From contig NW_008708943.1 of assembly GCF_000327385.1 (NCBI RefSeq), positions 2,135,364 through 2,199,363 on the forward strand: a stretch of 64,000 nucleotides of DNA, given 5' to 3'. Of this stretch, positions 46,201-56,795 are shown piece by piece. A program made the position numbers and the translations under genes. Position 1 is the stretch's first letter, and every line of letters begins with the position of its first letter. Source of the DNA: Lottia gigantea (lineage: Eukaryota > Mollusca > Gastropoda > Lottiidae). Under the pieces are notes generated by a model. The model had not been told where the DNA came from. It was given only the letters and a program-made list of their open reading frames with translations, and searched no databases.

Positions 46201-49200
46201 TATTCCCTTTTCAACGGAAGATATATATATATATTCATAGACTTGTATCTTCCTCTTTAGCATAGGTTGGTATGGCTTTGATAATAAGATACAGCCAGAG
46301 TGTCATCCATAATCTTAAATTTAAGAGATTTACATGCTAGGTCTATAAAGCAGAGAATGTAATATTGATTGCTCAAGTGAATGACTTAGTCAGATTGCAA
46401 TAAAAGTATTTTGCCTGTAATTGACAAATTTAAATTAAAGGAAATGCTTTAATGTTATTTTGAATGAAAATCTTTTTATTGGGGCAAATTAACTTTTATC
46501 CAAATCGGCATGACTTTCAAGCAATTTAAAGACTAATTTAAATTATTATTAATTTATGTACGACAACAGGTAACGATCAGACAGGACAGTTGTTAGAGAG
46601 TTTCTGTGGTAACAACACAATACCTAAACCAGTTGTCTCCCCTGCTTCATCACTATGGATACGATTTAAAACTGATACATCTATAGTTGATAGAGGTTTT
46701 GATATTGATTTTAATTTTACTAGTAAGTTTTTTTTTACATTTAGCACCTGCTATGTAGACTTGGTGATATCTTAAGTATCTCCTATTGATCTTGTATTTA
46801 GAAATCTGATTGGTTTGATATCAGCACACCATAGTCATAAGATATAAACATTGGCTCACAAAATAGCATTATTGATGTGTTATTGCAATTCACATGATTA
46901 CAATCTTCATTATTGTATATGAGCAGTTATGAGGGAGTTATTTTTTTGCTTTGTGATGTATTCATACGCTGTATTATGACGTGACAAACTACAGTACATG
47001 CATATCCAAAATTAAACACCTGTTAGCGTAACAATGAAGAGAGCGATATTAGAAATGTATAAGGGCTACAAAAATCTTCCAAAGAATTTGTCGTATGTGT
47101 AGAATTTTTCATTTAGAAATACCATGCTTACAAATTGATCGTAAGATTTTTGTGGAACAAAACCATAATTTCTGTTGATTATTTGTAGGTTGTGGAGGTA
47201 TTATAACAGCTAGTAGAGGTGTCATCAGTAGTCCCAACTTCCCTAATGATTATGATCACAATGATGCTTGTGCCTGGAAAATCTTGGCTCCAACAGGCAC
47301 CAGAATCAGGGTAAGTGTAGTGCTTAAAAACATTTAGATGTGCTAGCCAACGTTGGTTATTTCAACTTGTTAAAATTTTCAAAATTGACTTTTTACTACC
47401 TAACAACATGACTTATTACTGCAATTTTTATAACCTGTTATTGTTAATGATTTTAGATTTAAAAAAAGCAGTTTTAAATATTGATAACATAACAGTTGCA
47501 AAATTAATTTTATATATTCTATATTGGGCTTTGGAATAGATTTTTGTGGTAGATTATTTTGAGTGCAACTATTTGCTAATCAGTTTAATCAACAATAAAG
47601 TTAACTGACTGGAACTACTCTTTATTTTAGATTAAATTCAACAATATGTCTATCGAGGCTCACTCAGGGTGTCGGTATGATTATGTTGAGTTATTTAACG
47701 GAGGTAATACAGACTCGCCATCTATCGGTAAATTCTGTGGAGAAACAGCACCAGAGGAGTTCCGATCTCAGAGTAACTCTATAAGAATTGTCTTCCAATC
47801 GGACATCAGTGTCACTCATTCTGGTTTCAGACTTGAGTACTCCTTTGAAACAGAAGGTAAACTTTGTCTCTTAATTTCATTCAGAGTGAAAAAAAATTAG
47901 CTTAGATTTTGCCTAATATAAATTTTCATTCCCCAGGCATTTTTTTAAAGGGAGACTACTTAAACTGTACTTGTACTCTCTTATTTCAGACATTTTATAT
48001 ATTTCATAGATACAGACTGTATATATTTGGTGAGATAGTATAGCTTGGCCTAATATCTATGTTTTTGTTCTTCTCCTTTTCCAAGGAATTCAAATTGATA
48101 TCAAATTGATCATGTTATGTTTTTAGGTTGTGGTGGTTTACTACATGGTAACTCTGGATACATTGCGTCTCCCAACCACCCGGCAGTTTACCCAGACAAT
48201 ACAGAATGTGTGTGGGATATCAATGTAGATGTTGGCTATACAGTCATTTTGAATTTTAATTCACCTTTTGAAATGGAGAGTTCTGGAGGATGTCGCTATG
48301 ATTACGTTCAGGTATGTATGTTAAGAGTTTTCAGTAGTAATTTATTATAAGTAACTGCTTGATTATTGCGGGTTTGTGTCAACTTCCAAAATTATTGTGA
48401 TTTTACATTGATTTCAAATGAATCAAATCTCAGGAAAATGTTCAATGAAAAATGTCTTTATTTGTTGAAATAAACAAAAGTTAAAGTATAAATGATGAAC
48501 TTTTAATCATTACTATAAGTACTTTTTTGCTGTCTAATTCTTCATCTCAGATCACCACACTGCAATCAGTTCTGTGGTCATGTCTGTCTTAGTTTAACTG
48601 TGGAGTCAAATAGTTGAGCCACCCATGAAAAAATGTCAGCCCTTTCCTGAAACCTATGCCCTGTAGGTCTGTAATCTTTTCTATTTTATAAACTAGGTGG
48701 GTGACAGTCTGTCCAATAGAACGCTAGTAACAATGGGAAAATATTGTAACCAAGATCCCCCAGCTAATATTACATCATCTCTTAATCGATTGGTTGTTAA
48801 ATTTAGAAGCGATTCTTCCCAACATCATTCTGGTTTCTCAGCTAACTGGACAGTGGGTAAGTTTCTGTTCATAGATGTTAAAATGGTATCTTTGACAGTA
48901 GCAGTTTGTTGGCAAGTTGGTTTAATTACCTGAAGGTCATGGTTTCGGTGTCAGATTATACGTTGGATATTGAACCTATTTAGAAAACTTCTAAACAGTT
49001 GTCCTGATAAGAAATGAGGATCTTCTTGGACCCAGATTTTACTATGAGAAAACACAGTGCCTAGATATTTAGACCATCTGGTAGACGATATCCATAGAAT
49101 GTAGTTTTACCCCTGTAGATGGATGTTTGTATTCAATGCCTTCTTTTATGTGATATTGCACTTGTAGATATACTTTTGGAATTCCTTAATTTACAGGCTG

Positions 49201-52200
49201 TGGAGGAATGTTCTCAGGAGAAGGTGGAAGAATAGTGTCTCCTGGCTTCCCTGAACCGTACGCCAACAATCTCAACTGTCTCTACAATATTGCTGTTGAT
49301 CCCCAAAAATTTATCACTCTCACTTTTGACAGACGTAACTTTGATATAGAAGGTGAATAAGATTGTAATTTTTGTTAAAGATGTTGTATATGGGGAGTCT
49401 GGGATAGATTTTTTAAAACTTAATGGAAGGTAAACAGCGGTGAGGTGTGCATTATTATATGCCTGTGATATACCACACCTGTCAGTTTATTAATACCATT
49501 GGGCTGTTTTAACTGTTTGGACAATCTACAAATCCACAGGCATTTTGCTGGGCAAGGAATATTTATTATGCAAGAAGTATACACAGTGTGGTATCACAAA
49601 CTAGTGTAAACACATTCTATTGTATAAATTATGTCAATTTAAGGGATTGATTCATATTTAGCCTTGGTTTTTTTCAAACATGGGATGTTCCCAGCTTTGC
49701 CCTATCTTACTTTTGGTGTAGGAGCGAAATAAATAAATGCAAAAACTTAACAAGTCACTATACAAGTTAATACTTGTCTGATGTCTGTTGTGGATATAGT
49801 AACGTTTGAAATAAAAGATAACTTGTAGACAGTGGAACCCATTGTACAGTTTTCGATAATTTATATATGTATATACCTATATTGCAGCTGGTAGAGGTTC
49901 GATTCTGTGTAGGTATGATTCAGTAGCAGTGTATGCTGGTAATGATACGTCAGGTAGAAGACTGGGTAAATGGTGTGGTAAGACAGCGCCTCAACCCGTC
50001 TCAGCACTGGGTAACATGGTGATGACCTTTGAAACTGATAGAAGTGTGGTGGCTGCTGGATTTAGAGCCACATACAGAGCAGAAGGTTGGTCAATGAATT
50101 CTATAAAAATCAGTACCAGCAAAGCAATTCCGCTAACTAAAAATCTCGTCCCAGGCATGACAAACTCAAGAACAATAATTGTATAATAGTCAAATGAGAG
50201 ATATCATCAAGTATTTTGAAAAGAGAAAGCATGGACTACCTTGTGCACAGTAAAGTCTTCACTAAGAGTTTGAATGTTGTAGCAAATATTTAAAAACGAT
50301 CTTGGAATGACATTTTTTGTCACAATGTTGTACTGATGTTTTGTTTTTTAGCCTGTGGAGGAGTGTTTACTAGCCCTTTTGGTGTAATTCGAACACCCAC
50401 CCATCCTTCCAGTTACCATAACAACGCAAATTGTACATGGAGTATTACAGTACAACCTAATAGAATTATATCACTGAAGTAGGTTTTTATTTTGCTTATG
50501 TAAATTGCTATATATAATGCTTCCAAAATAGTCTATTGGTTTTAAATTTGTTGAAAATTCAGATGTGATGTATGGATGGGATATCGACACATTTTCACCA
50601 TGAATAAAGGCAAATTAGGTATCGTTACAAAGCTGAACAGTAAATGAGTCCATCAAGACGCTACCAGATGTCCCTGTGCGCCACATAGTCACAGAGTACA
50701 ATCAAGAGGTAGACTTAAGTTACAGAGTTGTGCGAAGACAGAAAGCCTATCATGTGGAGGACAGGGACACTGTAGAATATTTATCAGGCAACTATATTAT
50801 TTGTAAGTTACAAGATGTTGTCGAAAATTAGGAATAATTGGTTATTTTCAGGTTCCTTTCATTCGATATAGAAGCTCACAGTCTTTGTCGGTACGATTAC
50901 GTTGAAGTTCGCGATGGACAAAATACGACAGCTCCTCTGATTGGTCGATATTGTGGATCACAACGTCCAGACTTTGTACGAACCACAAGTAATAAGATGT
51001 TCATTAATTTTGTAACTGATAGTTCAATAACAAAAGGTGGCTTTTCAGCAACATACAGAACTACTTATGGTATGATTTATGTCTGTTTTTTTTTTTATAA
51101 ATACATAATTATAAGCCCATGTTCAAGCACGATGTCATACTCATATATGACACTCATTTTTTACCTACTACAGACAACACATTGTCGCATCATCAGTTGA
51201 TACTAGCTGAGATACTGTTAAATAGAACAATTTTGTAAGAATGAAAAACATCATGATATTAAATACAGTCTTGCATGGCATTCTTGGGTATTTTTTTTTT
51301 CGATATACTTATGATCATAGGTCAACCTCGAATGGCTACCAAAGTGGATGAACTTTTAAGACACAGGAAAACAGATGAATCAACTTACTTTTTCTACTTG
51401 GCACTCTGACATCTTTAATTCATTTCGACAATGGTTGTTATGACAATTATAGGAGCCTGTTTCACAAAATTTGAACTGGTATGCAATCAAGATTTTAAGA
51501 AATACAAGATAATGATTATGAAGGTTTAGGAATAATAAATTATTATTAGCTATGTTGTTAAATTTATAGTCAATGTAAGGGATTGATCAATCAAATGACT
51601 GGAAAATTTATCTTAAGTTAGGGTTTTTTTTTAACTCCATCCGTTTTGGTTTAGGGCAAGCACAGGGTTGTGGAGGTACATTGAACCAGACCAGTGGATC
51701 GTTAACATCAGTTGATAGTGATGGAGATGGAACATATGAGAATAATCTAGATTGTAAATGGTTGATCATAGCTGGAGATAATAAAGTGGTGGAATTCTCC
51801 GTTACTGGGCTAGATATAGAAAATAATACTGTATGTCGATATGATTACTTAGCTGTAAGTATGCCCAATTAGAATCTTAACACTTACGAGCTGATTGAAC
51901 TTAATTTCAGCTTACTGATTAAACTTAATTTCAGCTTACTGATTGAACTTAATTTCAGCTTACTGATTGAACTTAATTACAGCTTACTGATTAAACTTAA
52001 TTTCAGCTTACTGATTGAACTTAATTTCATCTTACTGATTGAACTTAATTACAGCTTACTGATTAAACTTAATTTCATCCTACTGATTGAACTTAATTAC
52101 AGCTTACTGATTAAACTTAATTTCAGCTTACTGATTGAACTTAATTTTATCTTACTAATTGAACTTAATTTCAGCTGTCAGAACTTGATTTCAGCTAATG

Positions 52201-55200
52201 AAACTTAAATTTAGCTAATGGAACTTAAGTTGAGCTGATGGAATTTTATGTCATCTGATGGAACTTAATTTCAGTCAGCTGATGGAATTTAATTTCTATT
52301 AATAGAATTTAATTTCTGATGATGATGGAACTTAGTTTCAGATAATGGAATTTAATTTTAGCTGATGGAATTTAATTTCAGCTTACTGATGGAACTTAAT
52401 TTCAGCTGTTGGAACTTGATTTTCAGATAATGGATCTTAACTTTTAGTTGATGGAACTTAATCTCAATTTCTAATGATGGAACTTAATCTCAATTTCTAA
52501 TGATGGAACTTAATCTCAATTTCTAATGATGGAACTTAATCTCAATTTCTAATGATGGAACTTAATCTCAATTTCTAATGATGGAACTTAATCTCAATTT
52601 CTAATGATGGAACTTAATCTTAATTTCTAATGATGGAACTTAATCTCAATTTCTAATGATGGAACTTAATCTCAATTTCTAATGATGGAACTTAATCTTA
52701 ATTTCCAATGATGGAACTTAATCTTAATTTCAGCTTACTAATGGAACTTAATTTCAGATGATAGAACTTAATTTCAGCTTACTAATGGGACTTAATCTCA
52801 GAGTTGATTTTAGCTATTGGAACTTAGACTCATCTGGAACTTAATGTCATGCTGATGGAACTTAATTTCAGCTTACTAATGGAACTTAATCTCAGAGTTG
52901 ATTTTAGCTATTGGAACTTAGACTCACCTGGAACTTAATGTTATGCTGATGGAACTTAATTTCAGCTACTGAGATCACTTTTCAAGATGCAAATCTGAAG
53001 TAATACAATAATTGATACAACTTAAATCTGAAAGATTTTTGATTGACATGACATTACAGCCACATTTTACAGATCTTTTTTGTAATTCCCCTGAACAGAA
53101 AACAGGTTTACACAGCTAATAGGATGACAACAGAATTCTTTGGAATCTATGATATCAAATATCACTGCTAGATCATCATTGATGTAAGAATGATAAAGGT
53201 TTATTTCGATTGTTGTAGATCTATGATGGTATGACTAGTAGAGATCCTCTGATTGGTAAATATTGTGGTAATACTGTACCACAGACAATAACGGCTTCTT
53301 CAAATTTCCTGTTTGTACGATTTTACACCGATAACAGTATAGTTAAAGCAGGTTTTAATGCCACTTACACACAGAAACCAGGTAGGTTTAATAGCGGTAA
53401 AATCAGTGAGAAAGTAAGGGAGAAACAAAGGAAAAAGGATAACTATTTTCCAGCTGGTCTTTGGAGAAATCTCATTGATTTTTACTTGATCATCCATACC
53501 ACATTGATGACTTGAATGATAAAGAAAGTTGACTTATTCCAGGACATTATGGCTCTGTTGGAAACATTGATTTTATTCATTATATTTATTTATTTCGTCA
53601 CTAGGTACACGTGAAATCCAGGTGATTTAATATGTATTTTGTATTTTTGCAGCTCTCTGTGGAGGAACCTTAATAGCAACTAATGTGAGTCAAATGATAA
53701 GTTCACCTAATTATCCCAGTCCATCAAGTCGAGGTGGCAGATGTCGCTGGATGATTGACTCTGGAGCCAGAAATAAGAAAGTCAGACTACAATTCAATGC
53801 CATTAATTTGATTAACGACCCTAATTGTGCCACGGAGTATGTGCAGTTCAGAGACTATCCTATGGTAAGTAGTTTGATTTTAAAACTTTTAAAATATTTG
53901 TGACATTGTCATGTCTTCTATTTTAGCCCCTTTGTTCATCAGCATTCAATTGAAAAATGGCCGACGTGGGGATCCTCTGGATGAAAATTCCCAAATTTTT
54001 TGTCAGTACTCCAGTTACCTGACATTCTACTATGAAGTTATATATTTGTAGGGTGTGAACGGGCAGACTATTCATTATTGTGGTTCAACAGTTCCAACCA
54101 CAAGTTACGATTCTAAAGGCCGTACTATAGCTGTGGATTATAACATACCTTCAAGGTCAAGGTCACCTGGTTTCCAATTGACCTATCAACTCGCAGGTAG
54201 GACATGTATCGCTATTTTTTTTTTAAAGATCTCTTAATTCAGAGAAAGAAGAGATCTGATCAAAGGATTGGTTATTTCTTCGAGGATATTATGCTTGAGT
54301 GGACTGAAAGTGTTCACTGTTTAATTTTAAAATGGAGTATTGCCCACTTCCAATGCTTTTCTATTTTCGTGTACAGGCCGTAGCACATGAGGCTTTGGTG
54401 TCTTGTCCCATCCAAACAAAAATATGATTTTTAATGTCCTTTCCTCCATAACCCTCTTTAGAAAGTAACTGGAGACTTATTCCACAAAGACACTTTATGA
54501 GTCTTACAGTTTTTATATGGAACAATTTTTATATTCTAGATTGTAATCAGAACTTCACTGGAGAAAATGGACAGATCTTTAGTCCTGGTTTTCCAGGTCG
54601 TTATCCAACAAATGCTTATTGTTTAATACGTATAACTGCCCCGACTGGACGTTCTGTTTCCTTATATTTTAATCAATTTTATATTGAACGACATTCCACG
54701 TGTAGATTTGATTATCTAGAAGTAAGTAGCTGTTATTTTCATAAGCCCAAACACTTAATTCAACAAGGAACAAAAACGAGGATGTAATGGTGTCAAGTAT
54801 CAACGCAAAAATAGAAATTATGGCCAAAAGAAAAATATTTTTGCAGAAGTGGCAGCGAAGCATGTATTAAAGTAGCTGAATTTTGTGTAATTGCTGTATT
54901 GTTACAAAGAACCACTTGATTTCTAAATGATTAAATGGCTATTGTAGTAAGAAGTAATAAAAATGTTCAAATATCTTCAAATAAAAAAGTATAAAAAAAG
55001 ATTTCTGTATTATTTAAAGTTTGTGAATAAAATGTCCAGTGTGGTGTTTCAGGTACATAATGGAACAAGAGAAACTAATACTACAGTTAGTAAACTCTGT
55101 GGTAATACCTTACCAGATCCTATCTTTATATCAACCAATCAGATTTTACTTAAATTTGTCACCGATAGTTCTGTTACTCATACAGGATATGACATCACAT

Positions 55201-56245
55201 ATACCTCAACAACTGCAGGTTTGTTTGATTTTTTTAAATTCCAGAGTATGATCCTCTCTCATCGTCTAATGGAATTTTATACTCTTGATTTCCAGATTTT
55301 TAAATTTTTGTGGACATTCACTTTCTTTTGGTGGTTTGAAACTATGCATCACTTATTACTTTCAGTAATTTTCAGTTTAAAATGATTTTCAAATTTAGAA
55401 ATATGAACAACAATCTTTATTCCAGGTCTTGGTTGTGGTGGCAAATTATCAGGGATATCAGGAAGTTTGACTAGTCCAGGTTTTCCAGGAAATTATTCTG
55501 ATGTCCAGACATGTCAGTGGTCAATAGATGTTCCAAATCGTAGAACTATAACTCTACGATTTGCCACTCTGAGTGTGATTGGGGTAACAGACTGTACTAA
55601 TAACTATGTAGCTGTGTACAATGGACCCAATTCAGGATCTCCCTTATTTGGACGTTACTGTGGTGATGTAAGTGTAGATATTAAATTCTATCTGTGATGT
55701 TTGCATTGTATTCTTGACCTTCTATTCACGTGTCCAATTGTTCATGTTTACTTTGATAGCTGCAGACATATTAGAATGTATGTCTAAATTTCCAAATATT
55801 ACATTACATGTATGGTATGGAAATGTATCTCTAGCCGAATCATTGATCTTTGCTTAAAAATATTCACAGTGTTGACTTTTGTTCAGTGAGCTCTCTTCTC
55901 AAATAAACACTTATTCCAAGCCAGCTGATGATTTTATATCTGAAATGTGTCTGAAAACAGCATGAGTTCTTTATCTTAGGTGAAAAAAATGGCAACTCTG
56001 TGTTTCCGAAGAAAGAGTACTAGTTATGAGTTTGACAAAATATGAAGTGAAGAGATGTCAGATCCAGATCATTAGCTGAAAGTCATTAATTTCTGTTATC
56101 ACTGTCGGTTATCTACATTGGTTTCTTTTCTTTTTTTCAGACGGACGTGGCACCATTAACAACGACCAGCAACCAGGCATTTGTTAAATATTTCTCTTCT
56201 GGGTCCAGTAATGCACCAGTGTTCAGGTTAACTTATTCTAGTTAA
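17541..56245 (+). CDS. CUBN: Cubilin, multi-ligand endocytic receptor
   Basis: Complete gene read as 71 coding exons, in phase throughout: 3825 codons plus TAA, against 3623 in human. Architecture: signal peptide, RQKR site, N-terminal segment (37-80), coiled coil (~81-299), 8 EGF-like domains (~300-650) and 27 CUB domains (~651-3825). No transmembrane helix is present, as in other cubilins, so it should be peripheral and need a membrane partner (amnionless in vertebrates and fly nephrocytes) for uptake of filtered proteins. Orthology rests on domain-by-domain matches: [16 protein letters not shown] (human QPRMATERGNLVFLTG) and [14 protein letters not shown] in CUB7 (human [14 protein letters not shown]). 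Also matching are cysteine-poor CUB13 and the [16 protein letters not shown] segment of CUB24. Most of the extra length is in the coiled coil. Exon borders are in the part entries below. The gene appears intact. Confidence 0.97.
18204..18487 (+). mobile_element. tRNA-derived SINE
   Basis: In cubilin intron 1. The head has a plausible pol III A box (GGTGAGTTAGACGC) and a good B box (GGTTCAATCCC at about 18259). The body contains TTCGGATGGACAATAAACCG and GTCCCGTGTGCTGCAGGC, then an AT-rich end near CATTCAATTCATTTCATT. A conserved core of this kind occurs in SINE superfamilies of molluscs and other marine invertebrates (MetaSINE type); that assignment is from memory. Diverged relatives lie elsewhere in the window. 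Confidence 0.75.
19268..19293. repeat. Homopolymer tract, 26 C
   Basis: A run of 26 C residues in cubilin intron 2, about 50 bases after the donor at 19219. A run this long is prone to length errors in both replication and sequencing. Confidence 0.95.
20681..23807 (+). other. CUBN: Cubilin exons 3-10: coiled-coil stalk with duplicated exon pair
   Basis: Exons are 20681-20731, 20913-21038, 21388-21438, 21806-21931, 22120-22236, 22561-22626, 22940-23020 and 23769-23807. All are phase 0 on both sides. The encoded residues ~81-299 are heptad-like (e.g. [30 protein letters not shown]). In human cubilin the matching segment forms the trimerising stalk and has a single unit (IQKNKEDIIELK, then LPQNISSQIYQLNSK). 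Here exons 3-4 and 5-6 are tandem copies: [17 protein letters not shown] and [17 protein letters not shown], each followed by LPSNL and a 42-residue block. Exon 9 is a Gly/Ser/Arg-rich insert ([10 protein letters not shown]) that breaks the coil. Confidence 0.9.
23265..23415 (+). mobile_element. Diverged SINE remnant
   Basis: In cubilin intron 9. GGATTTTTCGACCAGGTTTC matches GATTTTCCAACCCGGTTTC in the SINE at 18204-18487. The end, ATTCATTTCATTTCATTA, also resembles that copy. Little between the two matches is alignable by eye. Confidence 0.45.
23929..24113. repeat. (TTGTA)n microsatellite abutting a splice acceptor
   Basis: About 4 copies of a TATTTG hexamer lead into more than 30 copies of the TTGTA pentamer, with a small interruption near 24010-24025. 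The array runs directly into the acceptor of cubilin exon 11 (exon starts 24114), so the array itself takes the place of the polypyrimidine tract. Confidence 0.95.
24114..27266 (+). other. CUBN: Cubilin exons 11-18: eight EGF-like domains
   Basis: Exons are 24114-24215, 24462-24565, 24807-24936, 25281-25449, 25813-25944, 26277-26372, 26666-26799 and 27080-27266. Eight six-cysteine EGF-like units are read: [106 protein letters not shown] and [15 protein letters not shown]. Four carry the D/N-x-(D/N)-E-C start of calcium-binding EGFs. Number and order match human cubilin, including the [12 protein letters not shown] join between units 4 and 5. The array ends QQAQQ before CUB1. Confidence 0.93.
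27553..35292 (+). other. CUBN: Cubilin exons 19-34: CUB domains 1-8
   Basis: Exon pairs by domain. CUB1: 27553-27668, 27884-28124. CUB2: 28441-28622, 28977-29139. CUB3: 29832-30022, 30146-30302. CUB4: 30583-30773, 31175-31340. CUB5: 31594-31822, 32224-32354. CUB6: 32583-32769, 33084-33244. CUB7: 33718-33899, 34145-34298. CUB8: 34598-34779, 35133-35292. Each domain starts at a phase-1 intron and has one internal intron, usually phase 0 after the Y-D-Y-x-(E/Q) motif. Four cysteines per domain are seen, and CUB8 starts DCNTRLSG without the usual CGG, as human CUB8 also does. In human, CUB5-8 bind the intrinsic factor-vitamin B12 complex. That ligand system is a vertebrate one, so the ligand here is unknown. 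Confidence 0.93.
29165..29605. repeat. Minisatellite, ~27-bp unit, in cubilin intron 22
   Basis: Imperfect tandem units of TGATTTGTTAGTAATTTGAC followed by CTCAGCC or CTCAGTC, about 15 copies with variants (GTATTTAAACCTCAG, TTCTTATTAGTAATT). The array lies between exon 22 (ends 29139) and exon 23 (starts 29832). Each unit carries a pyrimidine-poor ACCTCAG that mimics an acceptor only weakly. Confidence 0.9.
39654..39760. mobile_element. Foldback element, copy 1
   Basis: In cubilin intron 42. It is an imperfect inverted repeat with arms of about 40 bases. The left arm contains TTATTCTCAAAATGGTCCTA; the right arm contains CCTAGCCCTAACATCTTTCC then GAGAATAGGCGGCC. It is related in sequence and layout to the element at 58070-58169. 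It has no coding capacity. Confidence 0.65.
40162..40498. mobile_element. TTAA-flanked element, ~337 bp, partner of 60870-61035
   Basis: In cubilin intron 43. It is bounded by TTAA inside TTTAAAGGCC at the left and GTCCCTTTAAA at the right; beyond the first eight bases the ends are only loosely inverted. Internal blocks (CTTCAGAAGTACTAAAAGTG; TTTCTGAGACTAAGGTACGA) recur in diverged form at 60870-61035, which shows that it is dispersed. Confidence 0.5.
40826..41030 (+). mobile_element. Diverged SINE remnant
   Basis: In cubilin intron 44. AATAAATCCAGACCCTCTGT and GTGCTACAGACTGTG match the core of the SINE at 18204-18487. GTCTGTCTTCGATTGTCC and AGTAGGACATAAATTTCGTT match its 3' part. The tRNA-like head is not clear. 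Confidence 0.5.
41755..41830 (+). mobile_element. SINE 3'-end remnant
   Basis: In cubilin intron 45. CATGGTCTTGCCTTTCCTCA followed by GGACGCAAAACT matches CATGGCCTTGCCCGTCTTCA and GGACGTAAAACT near the 3' end of the SINE at 18204-18487. The match is short. Confidence 0.4.
44035..50085 (+). other. CUBN: Cubilin exons 50-61: CUB domains 17-22
   Basis: CUB17: 44035-44244, 44522-44662. CUB18: 44999-45180, 45394-45562. CUB19: 45977-46183, 46570-46722. CUB20: 47189-47310, 47631-47856. CUB21: 48127-48311, 48697-48856. CUB22: 49197-49352, 49888-50085. All domain borders are phase 1. CUB19 carries the longer first half ([14 protein letters not shown]) that human CUB19 also has (GYDGVRNYSRNLNC), which supports orthology by position. 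CUB21 has YCNQDPP where most domains have YCG. CUB20 is split at the same internal position as CUB1 (before the second beta-rich half), unlike its neighbours. Confidence 0.92.
45262..45313. repeat. Short tandem repeat, ~23 bp, two copies
   Basis: TACATTGTACCACATTGTA occurs twice in tandem with a partial extra copy, in the cubilin intron between exons 52 and 53. Confidence 0.7.
50637..50830 (+). other. Orphan open stretch inside a cubilin intron
   Basis: Within the intron 50479-50851 one frame stays open from 50637 to TAG at 50828-50830 and reads like protein ([34 protein letters not shown]). It is less AT-rich than the surrounding intron. No start codon or splice site clearly belongs to it and I recognise no family. 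It could be a fossil fragment of a mobile element or of another gene, or chance. Confidence 0.25.
51870..52975. repeat. Compound minisatellite, ~1.1 kb, in cubilin intron 64
   Basis: Two related tandem blocks share the motif GAACTTAAT. The first (about 51888-52170) has a 24-bp unit, TTACTGATTGAACTTAATTT plus CAGC. The second (about 52450-52735) has a 26-bp unit, TCTAATGATGGAACTTAATC plus TCAATT. More diverged units lie between and after them, up to about 52975. It fills most of the intron 51855-53218, the longest intron in the last third of the gene. Many units contain TTTCAG, which resembles a 3' splice site. Confidence 0.92.
54372..54425 (-). mobile_element. SINE core remnant (reverse orientation)
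   Basis: Reverse-complemented, this reads TTTGGATGGGACAAGACACC, then CATGTGCTACGGCCTGTAC. It parallels TTCGGATGGACAATAAACCG and CGTGTGCTGCAGGCTGTGTA in the SINE at 18204-18487. It lies in cubilin intron 67. Confidence 0.5.
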
Positions 56246-56795
56246 TATTAACTGGTTTCTGTTTTACATTGCATGTTTAACCGGTTTCAGTTTAACATTC
56301 CATATTTAACCAGTTTTAGTTTTATGTTAATTTGTTAATTAATTGTTTGTTTGTAATAGTTCTTTTCTAGTTTTGTTAAATTGTATAGTTGATTTTTGAA
56401 TCCATTAAAATGCTGAATGCCCTGTGTTCTTTTTCTACGAATTGTTGCAGTCTAAAGTATTAAGTTATACCTCATACAAATAATGCAACCAATATACTTT
56501 TACTATTTTCTCAACTTCTTTAAATTAATGTCCTAATTTTGTAAACTTCTATGTTTTTGAAAGGAGATATTCAAATATTTTAATATTACAATGAAAAAGA
56601 AATCCATTCCGATGATTTTAATATCGTCTATTTATATGTAGTTATTATATGTATATTTGTTAATGTATTGTTACCTTGGTAACTATGTAAATAATAGTAT
56701 ATATTTTTGCACCATATATTTCAATCATTCCATTTTAAAATAATATATTTTAGGGCCCTAAAATTATGCAAATAAATCAATTATTCAGCATTATA
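56246..56795 (+). terminator. CUBN: Cubilin 3' UTR with candidate polyA signals
   Basis: After TAA the sequence is AT-rich. ATTAAA lies at 56404-56409 and AATAAA at 56771-56776; the latter is followed by a T/G-rich stretch (ATATTTGTGTTCATTTT), as expected downstream of a cleavage site. The second is the better candidate. No further CUB-like exon follows. Confidence 0.45.

Larger units (their letters stand above)
50352..56245 (+). other. CUBN: Cubilin exons 62-71: CUB domains 23-27 and stop
   Basis: CUB23: 50352-50478, 50852-51069. CUB24: 51655-51854, 53219-53381. CUB25: 53653-53864, 54052-54196. CUB26: 54540-54721, 55053-55218. CUB27: 55426-55667, 56141-56245, with TAA at 56243-56245. CUB24 has [16 protein letters not shown] and human has SPDSDSNGMYDKNLNC. 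CUB25 has FRDYPM in place of the D-G turn, as human has LQDSP. CUB26 opens [11 protein letters not shown] with no CGG, like human DCNRDYHKAFG. The protein ends VFRLTYSS, close to human AFRLTWDS, so nothing follows CUB27. Human CUB22-27 include ligand sites such as albumin; ligands here are unknown. Confidence 0.93.

Noticed and set aside
48895-48985. GGTTTAATTACCTGAAGGTC followed by a B-box-like stretch
   Set aside because: Too short and too diverged from the SINE at 18204 to call.
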